Positions 43,887-54,420 of a DNA stretch of 64,000 nt are shown one piece after another. The notes under the pieces are model-generated. The model had not been told where the DNA came from and made no database searches. It worked only from the letters and a program-made list of their open reading frames with translations. The DNA lies in the NCBI GenBank assembly GCA_002189105.1, contig NIOB01000006.1, forward strand, positions 620,001-684,000. The letters run 5' to 3'. The translations under genes and the position numbers were made by a program. The stretch is from Saccharibacillus soli. GTDB lineage: Bacteria; Bacillota; Bacilli; Paenibacillales; Paenibacillaceae. Position 1 is the stretch's first letter, and the number at the start of each line of letters is the position of its first letter.

Positions 43887-44825
43887 ATGGAACAACTCAA
43901 AAATAATCGTTGGGTCGCATTGCTGGTTGGTGTGATCTTAATATTCATTTGCGCAGGGACGGTGTGGGCGTCGAATACGGGCGTTTCGTCTCATGCAGAA
44001 GCGGCAGGTGCAAGCTTGGGGACTTGCGAACTGGCCGAAGTGATTTTCGATGACGCGCTTCACCCGGAAGACTTATTAAGGACCGTCGCTTGGACGCAGA
44101 AAAAAGAGACACAACCTGACTTTTCGGCGAACAAGCAGAATGACAGTTCCAACGTTGGTGAGGAAAAAAAGACCGTTTATTCAAAATCCACCCAACCCAA
44201 AGCTTCTCCAAAAGCTTACAAAAGCCAAGCTTCCAGCAAAGCATCCAACAGCAGCGTTTCGGAAACGAAGCAGGCTGCTCGGAAACAGGCTGCGCCCACG
44301 TCTGATTCCGTTCAAAAAAATAAAGCCGTTGTGGCTGCCCAACCTAAGGCAGAAACCCAAAAAACGGCAACATCCCAAACTCCCCCAAACCAATTGTTTT
44401 TCTCAAGGACTGCTCTGTTAAGCCAGGATCAGGCAGCCAAAGCAAGCTGGACTTACGATCTGTCCGGTGAAGACCTGCTGCTTCTTCAGCGCATCGTTAT
44501 GGCGGAAGCGGAAGGCGAACCCTATGCAGGCAAAGTGGCAGTAGCCAATGTCGTCCTGAACCGTCTTCGGTCTGCCAATTATCCGGATACGATCCGTGGC
44601 GTGATCTATCAGCGGTACCAATTCTCGCCTGTACAAAATGGACGTTTCGACCGTGTGAAGCCCTCTGCCGACTCGATCAAGGCCGTTAATGAAGCCCTGA
44701 ACGGACGTAAAGAAGTCACGGACGATACGTATTATTTCGTGTCTATGGATTTGGCAACGGATATGACGATTCCCAACACCCAGACACCAGTCAAGAAAAT
44801 TGGCCACCATACCTTTTTCAAATAA
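43887..44825 (+). CDS. Cell-wall hydrolase, SleB family
   Basis: 312 residues. N-terminal membrane anchor or signal (about residues 8-28), a long Lys/Ser/Ala/Gln-rich linker (about 70-175) suited to crossing the wall, and a C-terminal SleB/Hydrolase_2 domain (about 190-312): VMAEAEGEPYAGKVAVANVVLNR with the catalytic Glu, then GVIYQRYQFSPV. Such proteins cut peptidoglycan, often spore cortex. AGGAGG precedes the ATG. Confidence 0.92.
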   Translation: MEQLKNNRWVALLVGVILIFICAGTVWASNTGVSSHAEAAGASLGTCELAEVIFDDALHPEDLLRTVAWTQKKETQPDFSANKQNDSSNVGEEKKTVYSKSTQPKASPKAYKSQASSKASNSSVSETKQAARKQAAPTSDSVQKNKAVVAAQPKAETQKTATSQTPPNQLFFSRTALLSQDQAAKASWTYDLSGEDLLLLQRIVMAEAEGEPYAGKVAVANVVLNRLRSANYPDTIRGVIYQRYQFSPVQNGRFDRVKPSADSIKAVNEALNGRKEVTDDTYYFVSMDLATDMTIPNTQTPVKKIGHHTFFK

Positions 44826-44940
44826 GCGATATTTTCAAATCCAATCAGGCTCTATCTCTACCGTGCTAACCTTATAGCTAGGAGAGCAGGCAGTATGAAT
44901 ATTCAAGTTCTCACCTCACGCATATTGAATCTCGGCGCAT

Positions 44941-44969
44941 TTGGTATACATACTCTGACGCGTTATAAT
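44941..44969 (+). promoter_or_regulatory. Sigma-A type promoter of the UPF0173 gene
   Basis: TTGGTA (44941-44946), 17-base spacer, TATAAT (44964-44969), about 98 bases before the ATG. Confidence 0.7.
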
Positions 44970-45066
44970 GAAACGGAAGAAGAGGTATCCAGATCGACTC
45001 CTGCATCCAATGGGACTGTCTTGTCCTTCAGCAGGCTATTCAAACGCGAAGGGAGCATTTTCGTTT

Positions 45067-45750
45067 ATGAAAATCACGTATCTTGGACACTCTGCGCTGC
45101 TCGTCGAAGGCGGAGGCAAATCAGTCATCATTGACCCGTTTCTGACCGGAAACCCAAATTCAGGCGTGAAGCCAGCCGACATTAAAGTTGATGCGGTACT
45201 GTTAACCCATGCCCACGGTGACCACTTTGGCGACTGTATTGGCATTGCCAAGGCGAATGACTGCCCAGTAGTTGCTCCGGTGGAACTGGCGAATTATTGT
45301 ATGGAACATGATGTGAAGACGGTTGGCATGAACATCGGCGGCTCTCATCAGTTCGATGGTTTCAAGGTAAAATATACACTGGCGTTCCACAGCTCCTCGT
45401 TAACCGTAGGCGATCGTGTGATCTATGGGGGAGAGCCGGCAGGCATCCTGTTGACGATGGGCGACAAGACGCTTTATCACGCAGGAGATACGGCGCTGTT
45501 TGGAGATATGAAGATCATTGGAGAGCTGAACCAGATCGACCTTGCGGCGCTGCCTATCGGTGACTTTTTCACGATGGGTCCAGACGATGCGGTCATTGCC
45601 GCCAAATGGGTGCAGGCACCCAAGGTGCTCCCGCTTCATTACAATACGTTCCCTGCGATTGAGCAGGATGTAGAAGCTTTCTGCGACAAGCTCAAGGAAC
45701 AGGGTATTGAAGGTATTCCGCTTCAGAATCGGGAAAGCGTCGAGATCTGA
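45067..45750 (+). CDS. UPF0173 metal-dependent hydrolase (metallo-beta-lactamase fold)
   Basis: 227 residues from ATG 45067 (AAGGGAG upstream). Metal motif THAHGDH with His48, His50, Asp52 and His53, a third ligand in LAFHSSS, and Asp in YHAGDTALF. Zinc hydrolase of unknown substrate; YtkL-like proteins belong here. Stand-alone gene with its own promoter and terminator. Confidence 0.93.
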   Translation: MKITYLGHSALLVEGGGKSVIIDPFLTGNPNSGVKPADIKVDAVLLTHAHGDHFGDCIGIAKANDCPVVAPVELANYCMEHDVKTVGMNIGGSHQFDGFKVKYTLAFHSSSLTVGDRVIYGGEPAGILLTMGDKTLYHAGDTALFGDMKIIGELNQIDLAALPIGDFFTMGPDDAVIAAKWVQAPKVLPLHYNTFPAIEQDVEAFCDKLKEQGIEGIPLQNRESVEI

Positions 45751-45774
45751 TCGGCGGCTGCCGAGGAGATGATC

Positions 45775-45808
45775 GGTCCTTTCCGTCATGGCGGGAGGGA
45801 CCTTTTTT
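45775..45808 (+). terminator. Terminator of the UPF0173 gene
   Basis: GGTCC (45775-45779) pairs with GGACC (45798-45802), inner TTCCG/CGGGA pairing, then TTTTTT. Confidence 0.8.
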
Positions 45809-45878
45809 AATGAATTTTCACTAGTTGGCGAAAAAGGGTTGCCATCCTCAAAGCCGTGTGATAGATTAAAAATGACCG

Positions 45879-45905
45879 AATGACCAAATTGTATTTTTAG
45901 TCAAT
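45879..45905 (+). promoter_or_regulatory. Candidate operator of the TetR gene
   Basis: Quasi-palindrome with arms AATGACCAAA and TTTAGTCAAT-like bases; it shares TGAC/GTCA arms with the palindrome at 46568-46594. Confidence 0.5.
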
Positions 45906-45931
45906 CCAGTAGTCAAAAGAGGAGGGGGAGT

Positions 45932-46513
45932 ATGGCTGTCGTCGACCGCCGCGAGCAAGTGCTTCATGCGGCCGCCCAGTCGTTTTCGCTGTTTGGTTAT
46001 AAAGCGACCACGATGGACCAGGTTGCGAAGATTGCCAACGTGGGCAAGGGAACCATCTACACGTTTTTTGAGAACAAGGAAGAATTGTTTGACGAGATTC
46101 TGTTAGGTGCGATTCGTGAGCTGCGGCACCGAGCTGAAGCGGAGATTCATGCGGAACGCCCGTTTTTCGAGAATGTCTATCATGCGCTCGATACGATCGT
46201 GGAATTCCGGGAAGAACATGAATTGTTCCTGAAGCTGTCGCAGGAGCTAAGAGACATCGGAACGCCCCAGGCGAAGGCCGCGCTGTTTAAGGTGGAGAGC
46301 GTCGTGCTGCAATTCCTTGAGCGGTTGATCCGTGAGTCGATGGACAAGGGCGCGATCCGCGAGGGCAATGCGGAAGTGATTGCTTTTGGCATCTTGAAGC
46401 TGTTTATTGCGATGACTGTGGAATGGGACATGCACCATCCGCCGATGCGCAAGGAAGAACTGAAGGAGCATATATTCACTTTTTTAACCCAAGGATTTAC
46501 CGCCGCCCCTTGA
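45932..46513 (+). CDS. TetR-family transcription regulator (YhgD-like)
   Basis: 193 residues. N-terminal HTH: ILHAAAQ-like HAAAQSFSLFGYKATTMDQV then AKIANVGKGTIYTFFENKEELF. The C-terminal ligand domain is helical. It lies upstream of a YhgE-type gene, like yhgD/yhgE in Bacillus, and both genes carry similar palindromes in their control regions, so it probably represses itself and yhgE. AGGAGG precedes the ATG. Confidence 0.93.
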   Translation: MAVVDRREQVLHAAAQSFSLFGYKATTMDQVAKIANVGKGTIYTFFENKEELFDEILLGAIRELRHRAEAEIHAERPFFENVYHALDTIVEFREEHELFLKLSQELRDIGTPQAKAALFKVESVVLQFLERLIRESMDKGAIREGNAEVIAFGILKLFIAMTVEWDMHHPPMRKEELKEHIFTFLTQGFTAAP

Positions 46514-46528
46514 GCTTCATTCAGGGCG

Positions 46529-46560
46529 ACGTGCCTGCTGGAGAGGCGGGCCGTTTTTTT
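46529..46560 (+). terminator. Terminator of the TetR gene
   Basis: ACGTGCCTGC pairs with GCGGGCCGT (one bulge, one G-T pair), followed by seven T. It separates the TetR transcript from yhgE. Confidence 0.7.
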
Positions 46561-46567
46561 GCTCTAA

Positions 46568-46594
46568 AATGACTATTCGATCAAAATAGTCATT
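46568..46594 (+). promoter_or_regulatory. Operator palindrome upstream of the YhgE gene
   Basis: AATGACTATT (46568-46577) and AATAGTCATT (46585-46594), a perfect 10-bp inverted repeat with a 7-base centre, typical of TetR operators. Confidence 0.7.
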
Positions 46595-46651
46595 CGGTTC
46601 TGTTGACGCGATTACAGAAAAGAGAACAATGAATTCAAGGAGAGAAACGAA

Positions 46652-49093
46652 GTGAAATCTTTAGCCGTATTTTTCAGCGATTTAAAAACGCACTTGAAGA
46701 ATCCCAAAATTCTGATCCCGATCATCGTCGTGCTGTTCATCCCGGTGCTGTACAGCGGCTTGTTTCTGAACGCTTTCTGGGACCCGTACGGCAAGATGGA
46801 TGAAATCCCGGTCGCCGTTGTCAATCTGGACAAAGGTGCGGAATATGACGGACAGAAACTGCAGGCTGGACAGGATCTGGTTGACGAATTGAAGAAAAAC
46901 GCCTCATTTGACTGGAAATTTGTCGGTGCCGAGGAAGCGGCTCGTGGGATGGAAGATGAGACGTATTACATGCGGATCACCGTTCCGGAAGATTTCTCAC
47001 AAAAAGCGACGACGGTGCTCAACAAACAGCCGGAGACCGCCAAGATCGAGTTTTCGCCAAACAAAGGCTATAACTTCCTGGCTGGTCAGATCGGGGAGAC
47101 GGCGGTGAAGGAGATCAAATCCAAAGTCTCCGAAGCCGTCACCAAGACCTATACGGAAAAGCTGTTCGCCAAACTGGACACCATCTCTACAGGTTTCCAC
47201 GATGCAGGCGAAGGGGCAGGCAAACTGAAGGATGGGGCGGGTGACCTCGGAAGCGGAGCCGGAGAACTGAAGGATGGAGCAGGCCAGCTCAAAAACGGTC
47301 TGGTTCAAGCCGGTGATGGAGCAGTCGCCCTCAAAGACGGAGCAGGCAAGCTGCAAGACGGTACCCTTCAACTGAAAGCCGGCGCCGCAACGCTTCAGGA
47401 AAATCTGGACAAGCTGGCGGCCGGAGCGGTCGATCTGCAAAATGGACAGGGCAAGCTGAAAGCAGGCGCTGCCCAATTGACGACAGGAGCCGGAAGCCTC
47501 AAGACCGGTGCCCAGAAGCTGGCTGGCGGTCTGGATCAATTATCCGGCGCCAACGGCACGATTGAGAAAGGTGCCGCTCAACTGTCACAGGGAGCGACCC
47601 AATTGAAAGCGGGCATTGGACAGGCCTCCCAAGGGGCAGGCAGCCTGCGTGATGGCTTGAAACAAAGTGCGGCAGGCAGCGCCCAGTTAAAAGATGGACT
47701 GGCCGCTTCCAGCGCAGCCAGTCAGCAGTTGACGACCGGTGCGCAGGGCGTAGCCAATGGATTGGAGCAGCTGCTGCAAGCAGCGCCTCAATTGGCGCAA
47801 AGTCCTGATGCGCAGAAGCTTCTGGCGACAGCCAAAGCCGTTGCCGCAGGCAGTGAGCAGCTGAGTGAAGGCCAGACCAAGCTCAACGCAGGAGCGCAGC
47901 AGCTGGATGGCGCCCAGCAGAAGCTGCTGGCGGGTGCCGAGAAGCTTGCCGCAGGCGGCAGCAAGCTCCAGGCGGGCGCCGACAGCCTGGCAGCTGGCGG
48001 ACAGAAGCTGGATGCCGGTCTGAAGCAATTCGGCGCCAAGCTGAACGAAGCCGCCGCAGGCGGTAAGGCACTGGGCGACGGCGCGGCGAAGCTTGCCGCA
48101 GGCGGTGCGCAGCTGGAAGCCGGGCTGGGTCAGGCACAGAGCGGAGCCGGACAGCTGGCTTCGGGAGCGAAGCAGCTCAGTGCCGGTGCAGGTAAACTGG
48201 GCAGCGGCGCAGGCGAATTGGCTTCGGGTGCCGCCCAGTTGGGCGCAGGTACCGAAACGCTTGCTTCGGGAGCTGTGAAGCTGCAAGATGGAGCAGGCAA
48301 GCTGGAAGATGGTGCAGGTAAACTGCAAGACGGAGCAGGCAAGCTTCAGGATGGCTCCAGCGAACTGCAAAGCAAGCTGACGGATGCCGCAGCCGAAACT
48401 GCGGATGTGAACAAAGGCGATGCCAATGCGCAGATGTTCGCCGCTCCGGTTGAACTGAACGAGACGGTCTATCATGATGTGCCGAACTACGGTACAGGCT
48501 TCGCGCCATACTTCCTGTCGCTGGGTCTGTTTGTAGGGGCACTGATCTCCACCCTGGTTGTGCCGCTGCGTGGATCTTCCGTTGCCAAGGCAACGGGCTG
48601 GAACCGCTTTGTCAGCCGCTTCCTGGCCTTCTTCGGCATGAGCGTGCTGCAATCGGCACTGGCGGTCCTGGTGACGCTGTTTATGCTGAAACTCGAAGTG
48701 CAGAGCGTACCTCTGTTCATCTTGTTTACATGGGTCACCAGCTTCTCGTTCACAATGATGATTCAGGCGTTTGTAACCTGGCTGGACAACCCAGGCCGGT
48801 TTACGATGCTTCTGCTGCTGATCTTCCAATTGACAACCAGCGCAGGCACCTTCCCATTGGAACTCATTCCGAATTGGATGAAAGGCTTCAATCCTTGGAT
48901 GCCGATGACGCATACCGTTATTGGCTACAAAGCAGCCATCTCCACCGGCGTATCCGATGTCGTATGGCATCAGACGATCCTGATGGGCGCGATCGGCGTC
49001 GTGTTCCTGCTGCTGACGTTCTTCTATTTCATCCGCGAGCGCGATGTGCGGACTCCGGAGACCAGCGTAAACACGACTCCTGCTCAAGCATAA
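46652..49093 (+). CDS. YhgE/Pip-family membrane protein with long internal repeats
   Basis: 813 residues from a GTG at 46652 (AAGGAGAG upstream). An N-terminal membrane helix (about residues 21-40), the conserved extracellular block EIPVAVVNLDKGAEYDGQKL, then about 380 residues of short repeats of the pattern GA..L..GA (KLKDGAGDL, ELKDGAGQL and so on), and five C-terminal membrane helices. ABC-2-like family; YhgE-type proteins are linked to phage adsorption (Pip), virulence-type secretion and to type VII accessory functions. The repeats should form a long extracellular coiled or stalk structure. Confidence 0.92.
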   Translation: MKSLAVFFSDLKTHLKNPKILIPIIVVLFIPVLYSGLFLNAFWDPYGKMDEIPVAVVNLDKGAEYDGQKLQAGQDLVDELKKNASFDWKFVGAEEAARGMEDETYYMRITVPEDFSQKATTVLNKQPETAKIEFSPNKGYNFLAGQIGETAVKEIKSKVSEAVTKTYTEKLFAKLDTISTGFHDAGEGAGKLKDGAGDLGSGAGELKDGAGQLKNGLVQAGDGAVALKDGAGKLQDGTLQLKAGAATLQENLDKLAAGAVDLQNGQGKLKAGAAQLTTGAGSLKTGAQKLAGGLDQLSGANGTIEKGAAQLSQGATQLKAGIGQASQGAGSLRDGLKQSAAGSAQLKDGLAASSAASQQLTTGAQGVANGLEQLLQAAPQLAQSPDAQKLLATAKAVAAGSEQLSEGQTKLNAGAQQLDGAQQKLLAGAEKLAAGGSKLQAGADSLAAGGQKLDAGLKQFGAKLNEAAAGGKALGDGAAKLAAGGAQLEAGLGQAQSGAGQLASGAKQLSAGAGKLGSGAGELASGAAQLGAGTETLASGAVKLQDGAGKLEDGAGKLQDGAGKLQDGSSELQSKLTDAAAETADVNKGDANAQMFAAPVELNETVYHDVPNYGTGFAPYFLSLGLFVGALISTLVVPLRGSSVAKATGWNRFVSRFLAFFGMSVLQSALAVLVTLFMLKLEVQSVPLFILFTWVTSFSFTMMIQAFVTWLDNPGRFTMLLLLIFQLTTSAGTFPLELIPNWMKGFNPWMPMTHTVIGYKAAISTGVSDVVWHQTILMGAIGVVFLLLTFFYFIRERDVRTPETSVNTTPAQA

Positions 49094-49126
49094 TGGTGTA
49101 ACAAGGTTATGTCGTTTCTCTACAGC

Positions 49127-49160
49127 AAGCCCCTGCGAATCTGTTTCGCAGGGGCTTTTT
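49127..49160 (+). terminator. Terminator of the YhgE gene
   Basis: AAGCCCCTGCGAA (49127-49139) pairs with TTCGCAGGGGCTT (49145-49157), 5-base loop, then T. Confidence 0.92.
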
Positions 49161-49294
49161 ATAATAGAAGGAGCGAGAAAACGAAGAGAGGAATCCAGTG
49201 AAGCGCAGGCCAGCGAAAACCCAAAGAGAAACCTTCCGCAGCTCCGTCACATTTGCATATTTTGCATCATTCATTGGACAAATCGTCTTAGGCA

Positions 49295-49323
49295 TAGGCA
49301 AAGCATAAATTTTGTCGTATAAT
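49295..49323 (+). promoter_or_regulatory. Weaker candidate promoter upstream of gltB
   Basis: TAGGCA (49295-49300) with TATAAT (49318-49323) after 17 bases. It would give a 5' leader of over 400 bases. Confidence 0.4.
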
Positions 49324-49448
49324 GACTCAAAATCATGCTGGCTTCGTTCGGAATTTGCAAAGAACGATGAACCCGTCTAATTCGACACATCAATGCGCTA
49401 ATGCTTCGCCGCGAAAGTATTTTTTATCGGGCGGATAAAAGATTTAAA

Positions 49449-49478
49449 TTGCATGCCGTGGAAGCTGAATGTTACAAT
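49449..49478 (+). promoter_or_regulatory. Candidate gltB promoter
   Basis: TTGCAT (49449-49454), 18-base spacer, TACAAT (49473-49478). Transcription would begin near 49485, about 260-280 bases before gltB. Confidence 0.6.
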
Positions 49479-49484
49479 GGGGGA

Positions 49485-49745
49485 ACTAAAATCCAACTGC
49501 GAACCCGCACACGAGGCGGCCTGTAGGTTGAACGAGGTTCGAGAATCCGCACGATAACGCGGATTTTGAAGAAAGTTCGACCGTTTTACCGGCTGTTTCC
49601 GAACGGGATGTGGAAGACTGCTTTTCATGCCCCAGGTAACCCCGCTGGGTACGAAAGGCAGTCTGTTCTCTTATATCTGCGGCTTTTCGGTGGCCTGCCA
49701 CGCGCGAGCACCTTTTATCTCTTGTCGGGATGAACGAATTTCATT
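49485..49745 (+). promoter_or_regulatory. Long structured leader of gltB
   Basis: Several hairpins are visible. AATCCGC (49544-49550) pairs with GCGGATT (49559-49565), followed by TTT. A hairpin over 49615-49664 has AGACTGC-TTT pairing with AAAGGCAGTCT and an inner CCCAG/CTGGG. GTTCG...CGAAC pairs across about 49575-49605. No known riboswitch motif was recognised. Confidence 0.5.
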
Positions 49746-49766
49746 ATGGAAAGGTTGTTTGATGAA

Positions 49767-52700
49767 ATGACTGGATTGCCTCCGAAACAGGGTCTATACG
49801 ATCCGCAGTTTGAAAAAGACGCCTGCGGCATGGGCTTTATCGCCAATATCAAGGGAACGCCTGCGCACGACATTGTCAGCAACGCCTTGACGATGCTGGA
49901 GAACATGGAACACCGGGGCGGACAGGGTGCCGAGCCGAATTCCGGTGACGGAGCGGGCATCATGCTCCAACTGCCTCATTCTTTCTTCGCGGCTCAGGAT
50001 CTGGGCTTCACGCTGCCTGCTGAAGGCGATTACGGCGTGGGCATGTTGTTCCTGTCCACGGACGACAAGATTCGTGCCCGCCATGAATATCTGCTCGGCG
50101 AGATCATTCAGGCCGAAGGCCAGAAGCTGCTGGGCTTCCGCACCGTGCCGACCGATGACAGCACGCTGGGTTATTCCGCGAAGGCAGCCAAGCCTTGCGT
50201 ACGCCAGGTGTTTATCGGACGCGGCGAAGTAATTGGAACCGACGATCTGGCGTTTGAACGCAAACTGTATATCATCCGCCGTCAGGCTGAGATGTCGATC
50301 CGCTATGCAGAAGGCGAAGGCGCAGAGACGTTTTATATCCCAAGCTTGTCCAGCCGCAAGATTGTCTATAAAGGCATGTTGACGACGGCTCAAGTGGGTC
50401 AATTCTACCCGGATCTGCGTGACGAGAGCATGAGTTCCGCAATCGCATTGATCCACTCCCGCTTCAGTACAAACACCTTCCCAAGCTGGGATCGTGCCCA
50501 CCCTTATCGCTTCATGATCCACAACGGTGAGATCAATACGATGCGCGGCAACGTCAACTGGATGCACGCTCGTCAGGCGCTGTTTGAGAGCGAAGTATTC
50601 GGTTCGGATCTGGAAAAGGTCAAGCCGGTCATCAATCCGGACGGTTCCGATACTGCGATGTTCGACAACACATTTGAATTCCTCTATCTGAGCGGCCGCT
50701 CACTGCCTCACGTTGCCATGATGATGGTGCCGGAGCCGTGGAGCAAGCATGAGACGATGGACGACACCAAAAAAGCTTTCTATGAATACCACAGCTGTCT
50801 GATGGAGCCATGGGATGGACCGGCCGCGATGGCGTTTACGGACGGCGTACAGATCGGCGCCATTCTCGACCGTAACGGTCTGCGCCCGGCACGCTACTAT
50901 GTGACGAAGGATGATCTTATCATCCTGTCTTCCGAAGCTGGCGTGCTCGATGTTGCACCGGAAAACATTCTCTACAAAGATCGCCTGCGCCCAGGACGCA
51001 TGCTGCTGATCGACACGAAGGAAGGCCGCATCATTTCCGATGAAGAAGTGAAGGCACAGATCGCGTCGGAACAGCCGTACCGGGAGTGGCTGAACGAACA
51101 TATGATTAATCTGGATGAGCTGCCTGAAGCCAAGGAGCCGCCAGCGCCCAAGCATGAGAACGTCACCCAGCTTCAGCTGTCGTTTGGCTATACTTTTGAA
51201 GAACTGCGCAAGACGCTGGAACCTCTGGCCTCGACGGGTATAGAAGCGACAGGCTCGATGGGTTACGACGCTCCGATCGCCGTATTGTCGGATAAACCAC
51301 AGCGTCTCTACAACTACTTCAAGCAGATGTTCGCGCAGGTGACCAATCCGCCGATTGACGCGATTCGGGAAGAGATCGTGACCTCGGCTTCTACAGCGAT
51401 CGGTGCGGAACGCAACCTGCTGCTGCCTGAACCGGAGAGCTGCCGGATGATCGCGCTGGATACGCCCGTGCTGTCGAACGAAGACTTTGCGAAGATTCGC
51501 CACGTGCATCGTCACCGTCCGGGCTTCCGTGCGATGACGATTCCGATCTTCTTTGAAGCCGCTCGTGGAGCGGAAGGACTGCGCGATGCACTCGACGAGA
51601 TGTGCAAAGCGGCTGACCGTGTTATCGAAAAAGGGCACAACATTCTGATCCTGTCCGACAAAGGCGTAGATCGTGAAAATGCTGCGATTCCGGCTCTGCT
51701 GGCGGTATCGACCATGCACCACCATCTGATCCGTCTGGGCACGCGTACCAAAGTGACGCTGCTGCTGGAATCCGGCGAACCGCGTGATGTGCACCACTAC
51801 GCGCTCCTGCTCGGCTATGGCATCAGTGCCGTGAACCCGTACCTGGCGTTCGAGACGCTCAAGGACATGATCGCACAGGGGATGCTGAGAGGCATCTCGC
51901 ATGAGAAAGCGGTGAAGAACTACATCAAGGGCACAACCAAGGGCGTCGTGAAGATTCTGTCGAAGATGGGCATCTCCACGATTCAATCCTACCGGGGCGC
52001 ACAGATCTTTGAAGCGGTCGGTCTCAAGCCTGAATTTGTGGATCGTTACTTCACCTGGACGCCATCACGGATCGGCGGCATCGGTCTCGAAGAGATCGCG
52101 TTCGATACGCTGCTTCAGCATAACCGTGCCTTTGCCGACAAGGAAGGTCTGGACAAAGTGCTGGATTCCGGCGGTGAATACCAATGGAGAAGCGACGGCG
52201 AGGAGCATTTGTTCAACCCGCAGACGATCCACCTGCTTCAGCAGGCGGTTCGCACAGGCGACTACGAAGTGTACAAGAAATACGCACGTCTCGTAGAAGG
52301 CGAGTCGAAGAAACATCTGACGCTTAGAGCGCTGCTCAACCTCAAGGCAGTTGGTGAACCGGTGCCGCTGGAAGAAGTAGAACCGATCGAGAGCATCATG
52401 CGCCGCTTCAAGACGGGTGCGATGTCCTTCGGTTCGATCAGCAAGGAAGCGCATGAAGCGCTGGCGATCGGCATGAACCGCGTTGGCGGCAAGAGCAACA
52501 CGGGCGAAGGTGGCGAAGATCCGGCACGTTTCATTCCGGATGCCAACGGCGATTCCCGCCGCAGTGCCATCAAGCAGGTGGCTTCGGGACGCTTCGGCGT
52601 TACCTCGAACTACCTCGTCAATGCCGATGAGATCCAGATCAAGATGGCGCAGGGCGCGAAACCGGGCGAAGGCGGACAGCTTCCGGGCCGCAAAGTGTAT

Positions 52701-54359
52701 CCATGGGTAGCGGAAGTGCGGGGTTCGACACCGGGCGTAGGCCTGATCTCGCCACCACCGCACCATGACATCTATTCCATTGAAGATCTGGCGGAATTGA
52801 TCTATGACCTTAAGAATGCCAATCCGCGTGCGGACATCAACGTGAAGCTGGTATCCGAAGTAGGCGTGGGTACGATTGCGGCAGGCGTAGCCAAAGGCCG
52901 TGCGGACATCATCCTCGTCAGCGGTTATGACGGCGGAACGGGCGCATCGCCGCAGGGTTCGATTCGTCACGCGGGGATGCCGTGGGAGCTGGGTCTGGCC
53001 GAGACGCATCAGACGCTGATTCTCAACAATCTGCGCGACCGTGTCGTATTGGAGACAGACGGCAAGATGCTGTCGGGACGCGACCTTGCGGTTGCCGCTC
53101 TGCTCGGCGCCGAAGAATACGGCTTCTCGACAGCTCCGCTCGTTGCGGTAGGCTGCATCATGATGCGGGTCTGCCAGCTGGACACTTGTCCGGTCGGCGT
53201 AGCGACGCAGAACCCGGAACTGCGCAAGAACTTCATGGGTGATCCGGAACACGTGGTGAACTTCATGAAATTTGTGGCGCAGGACGTCCGCGAGATCATG
53301 GCTTCCCTGGGCTTCCGTACCATCCAAGAGATGGTTGGACGTACCGACTGCCTCGATGCTGTGGATGCTTCGCATCACTGGAAGAAAAAAGGACTGGATC
53401 TGACGCCTCTGCTGCATGTGCCTCAGCTTCCGGAAGGCAGCTCGCCGTTCCGTACGCAGACGCAGAACCACGGCCTGGAGCAGACGCTCGATATGCGCGA
53501 ACTGCTGACCGCAGCCGCTCCGGCATTGGAAAATGGCGAGAAGGTCGAAGCTTCGTTCAAGATCACCAACGTCGATCGTGCAACCGGAACGATTCTGGGC
53601 AGCGAATTGACGCGCAAATACGGCGCAGCCGGACTGCCGGAAGATACGATCAAGCTGCATTTCACAGGCTCGGCTGGTCAAAGCTTCGGTGCGTTTGTGC
53701 CTAAGGGCATCACGCTTGAAGTCACGGGTGACTCCAATGACTATGTGGGCAAAGGGCTGTCGGGCGGCAAGATCATTATCAAGCCGGACCCTCGGGCGAC
53801 CTTCAAGTCCGAAGAGAACATCATCATCGGTAACACGGCATTCTACGGTGCGACCGGTGGCGAAGCCTATATCAGCGGTATCGCAGGTGAACGTTTTGCC
53901 GTTCGGAACTCGGGCGTTAAGGTTGTCGTGGAAGGTACGGGCGACCACGGTTGTGAATACATGACCGGAGGACGGGTTGTTGTCCTGGGCGAGACAGGTC
54001 GTAACTTTGCAGCCGGCATGTCCGGCGGTGTCGCTTACGTCTACGATGGTTCGGGTGATTTCGTCAGCCGCTGCAACCTGGAGATGGTACTGCTGGAGAC
54101 CTTGGACGACGCTGCCGAGAAGGAAGAAGTGCGCGGTATGATTCAGCGTCACGCCGACCTGACAGGCAGCGGTGTAGCCCAGCTGATTCTGGATGGCTGG
54201 GAACAAACATCCAGCCGGTTCGTCCGCGTCATTCCTAAGGATTACAAGCGTATGCTGGAACAGATCGAAAAAGCAGAATCCAGCGGTTTGACGGGCGAAG
54301 CTGCCCTGCTGGCTGCCTTTGAAGCGAATATGCGTGAGCTGGCTCGGACGGGTGGTTGA
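49767..54359 (+). CDS. gltB: Glutamate synthase, large subunit
   Basis: 1,530 residues from ATG 49767, preferred because GGAAAGG precedes it and it aligns in length with Bacillus; ATG 49746 would add seven residues without an SD. Domains in order: class II glutaminase with nucleophile Cys at residue 20 (KDACGMGF), so the N-terminus is processed; a central domain; the FMN-binding TIM barrel with HDIYSIEDL and the 3Fe-4S cysteines at about 1130, 1136 and 1141 ([12 protein letters not shown]); and the C-terminal right-handed beta-helix with GGxGGE-type turns. It makes two glutamate from glutamine and 2-oxoglutarate. The small subunit gene gltD is not adjacent or in the window. Confidence 0.97.
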   Translation: MTGLPPKQGLYDPQFEKDACGMGFIANIKGTPAHDIVSNALTMLENMEHRGGQGAEPNSGDGAGIMLQLPHSFFAAQDLGFTLPAEGDYGVGMLFLSTDDKIRARHEYLLGEIIQAEGQKLLGFRTVPTDDSTLGYSAKAAKPCVRQVFIGRGEVIGTDDLAFERKLYIIRRQAEMSIRYAEGEGAETFYIPSLSSRKIVYKGMLTTAQVGQFYPDLRDESMSSAIALIHSRFSTNTFPSWDRAHPYRFMIHNGEINTMRGNVNWMHARQALFESEVFGSDLEKVKPVINPDGSDTAMFDNTFEFLYLSGRSLPHVAMMMVPEPWSKHETMDDTKKAFYEYHSCLMEPWDGPAAMAFTDGVQIGAILDRNGLRPARYYVTKDDLIILSSEAGVLDVAPENILYKDRLRPGRMLLIDTKEGRIISDEEVKAQIASEQPYREWLNEHMINLDELPEAKEPPAPKHENVTQLQLSFGYTFEELRKTLEPLASTGIEATGSMGYDAPIAVLSDKPQRLYNYFKQMFAQVTNPPIDAIREEIVTSASTAIGAERNLLLPEPESCRMIALDTPVLSNEDFAKIRHVHRHRPGFRAMTIPIFFEAARGAEGLRDALDEMCKAADRVIEKGHNILILSDKGVDRENAAIPALLAVSTMHHHLIRLGTRTKVTLLLESGEPRDVHHYALLLGYGISAVNPYLAFETLKDMIAQGMLRGISHEKAVKNYIKGTTKGVVKILSKMGISTIQSYRGAQIFEAVGLKPEFVDRYFTWTPSRIGGIGLEEIAFDTLLQHNRAFADKEGLDKVLDSGGEYQWRSDGEEHLFNPQTIHLLQQAVRTGDYEVYKKYARLVEGESKKHLTLRALLNLKAVGEPVPLEEVEPIESIMRRFKTGAMSFGSISKEAHEALAIGMNRVGGKSNTGEGGEDPARFIPDANGDSRRSAIKQVASGRFGVTSNYLVNADEIQIKMAQGAKPGEGGQLPGRKVYPWVAEVRGSTPGVGLISPPPHHDIYSIEDLAELIYDLKNANPRADINVKLVSEVGVGTIAAGVAKGRADIILVSGYDGGTGASPQGSIRHAGMPWELGLAETHQTLILNNLRDRVVLETDGKMLSGRDLAVAALLGAEEYGFSTAPLVAVGCIMMRVCQLDTCPVGVATQNPELRKNFMGDPEHVVNFMKFVAQDVREIMASLGFRTIQEMVGRTDCLDAVDASHHWKKKGLDLTPLLHVPQLPEGSSPFRTQTQNHGLEQTLDMRELLTAAAPALENGEKVEASFKITNVDRATGTILGSELTRKYGAAGLPEDTIKLHFTGSAGQSFGAFVPKGITLEVTGDSNDYVGKGLSGGKIIIKPDPRATFKSEENIIIGNTAFYGATGGEAYISGIAGERFAVRNSGVKVVVEGTGDHGCEYMTGGRVVVLGETGRNFAAGMSGGVAYVYDGSGDFVSRCNLEMVLLETLDDAAEKEEVRGMIQRHADLTGSGVAQLILDGWEQTSSRFVRVIPKDYKRMLEQIEKAESSGLTGEAALLAAFEANMRELARTGG

Positions 54360-54420
54360 TCCCTCACCTCCTGCTTGTGTATCATCCCTTCGTTATCGCA
54401 GGGGTACCGTATAAATAAGA

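Noticed and set aside
44895-45134. 79-residue open frame before the UPF0173 gene
   Set aside because: It overlaps the promoter and the start of the UPF0173 gene and has an Arg-rich, shadow-like C-terminus.
47687-49087. 466-residue minus-strand open frame
   Set aside because: Antisense over the repeat part of YhgE; no SD or family features.
49485-49745. T-box riboswitch before gltB
   Set aside because: The conserved T-box sequence (GGTGGNACCGCG type) is absent, and gltB is not a usual T-box target.
52065-54206. 713-residue minus-strand open frame
   Set aside because: Antisense to gltB, whose motifs are unmistakable; long shadow frames are expected in GC-rich codon usage.
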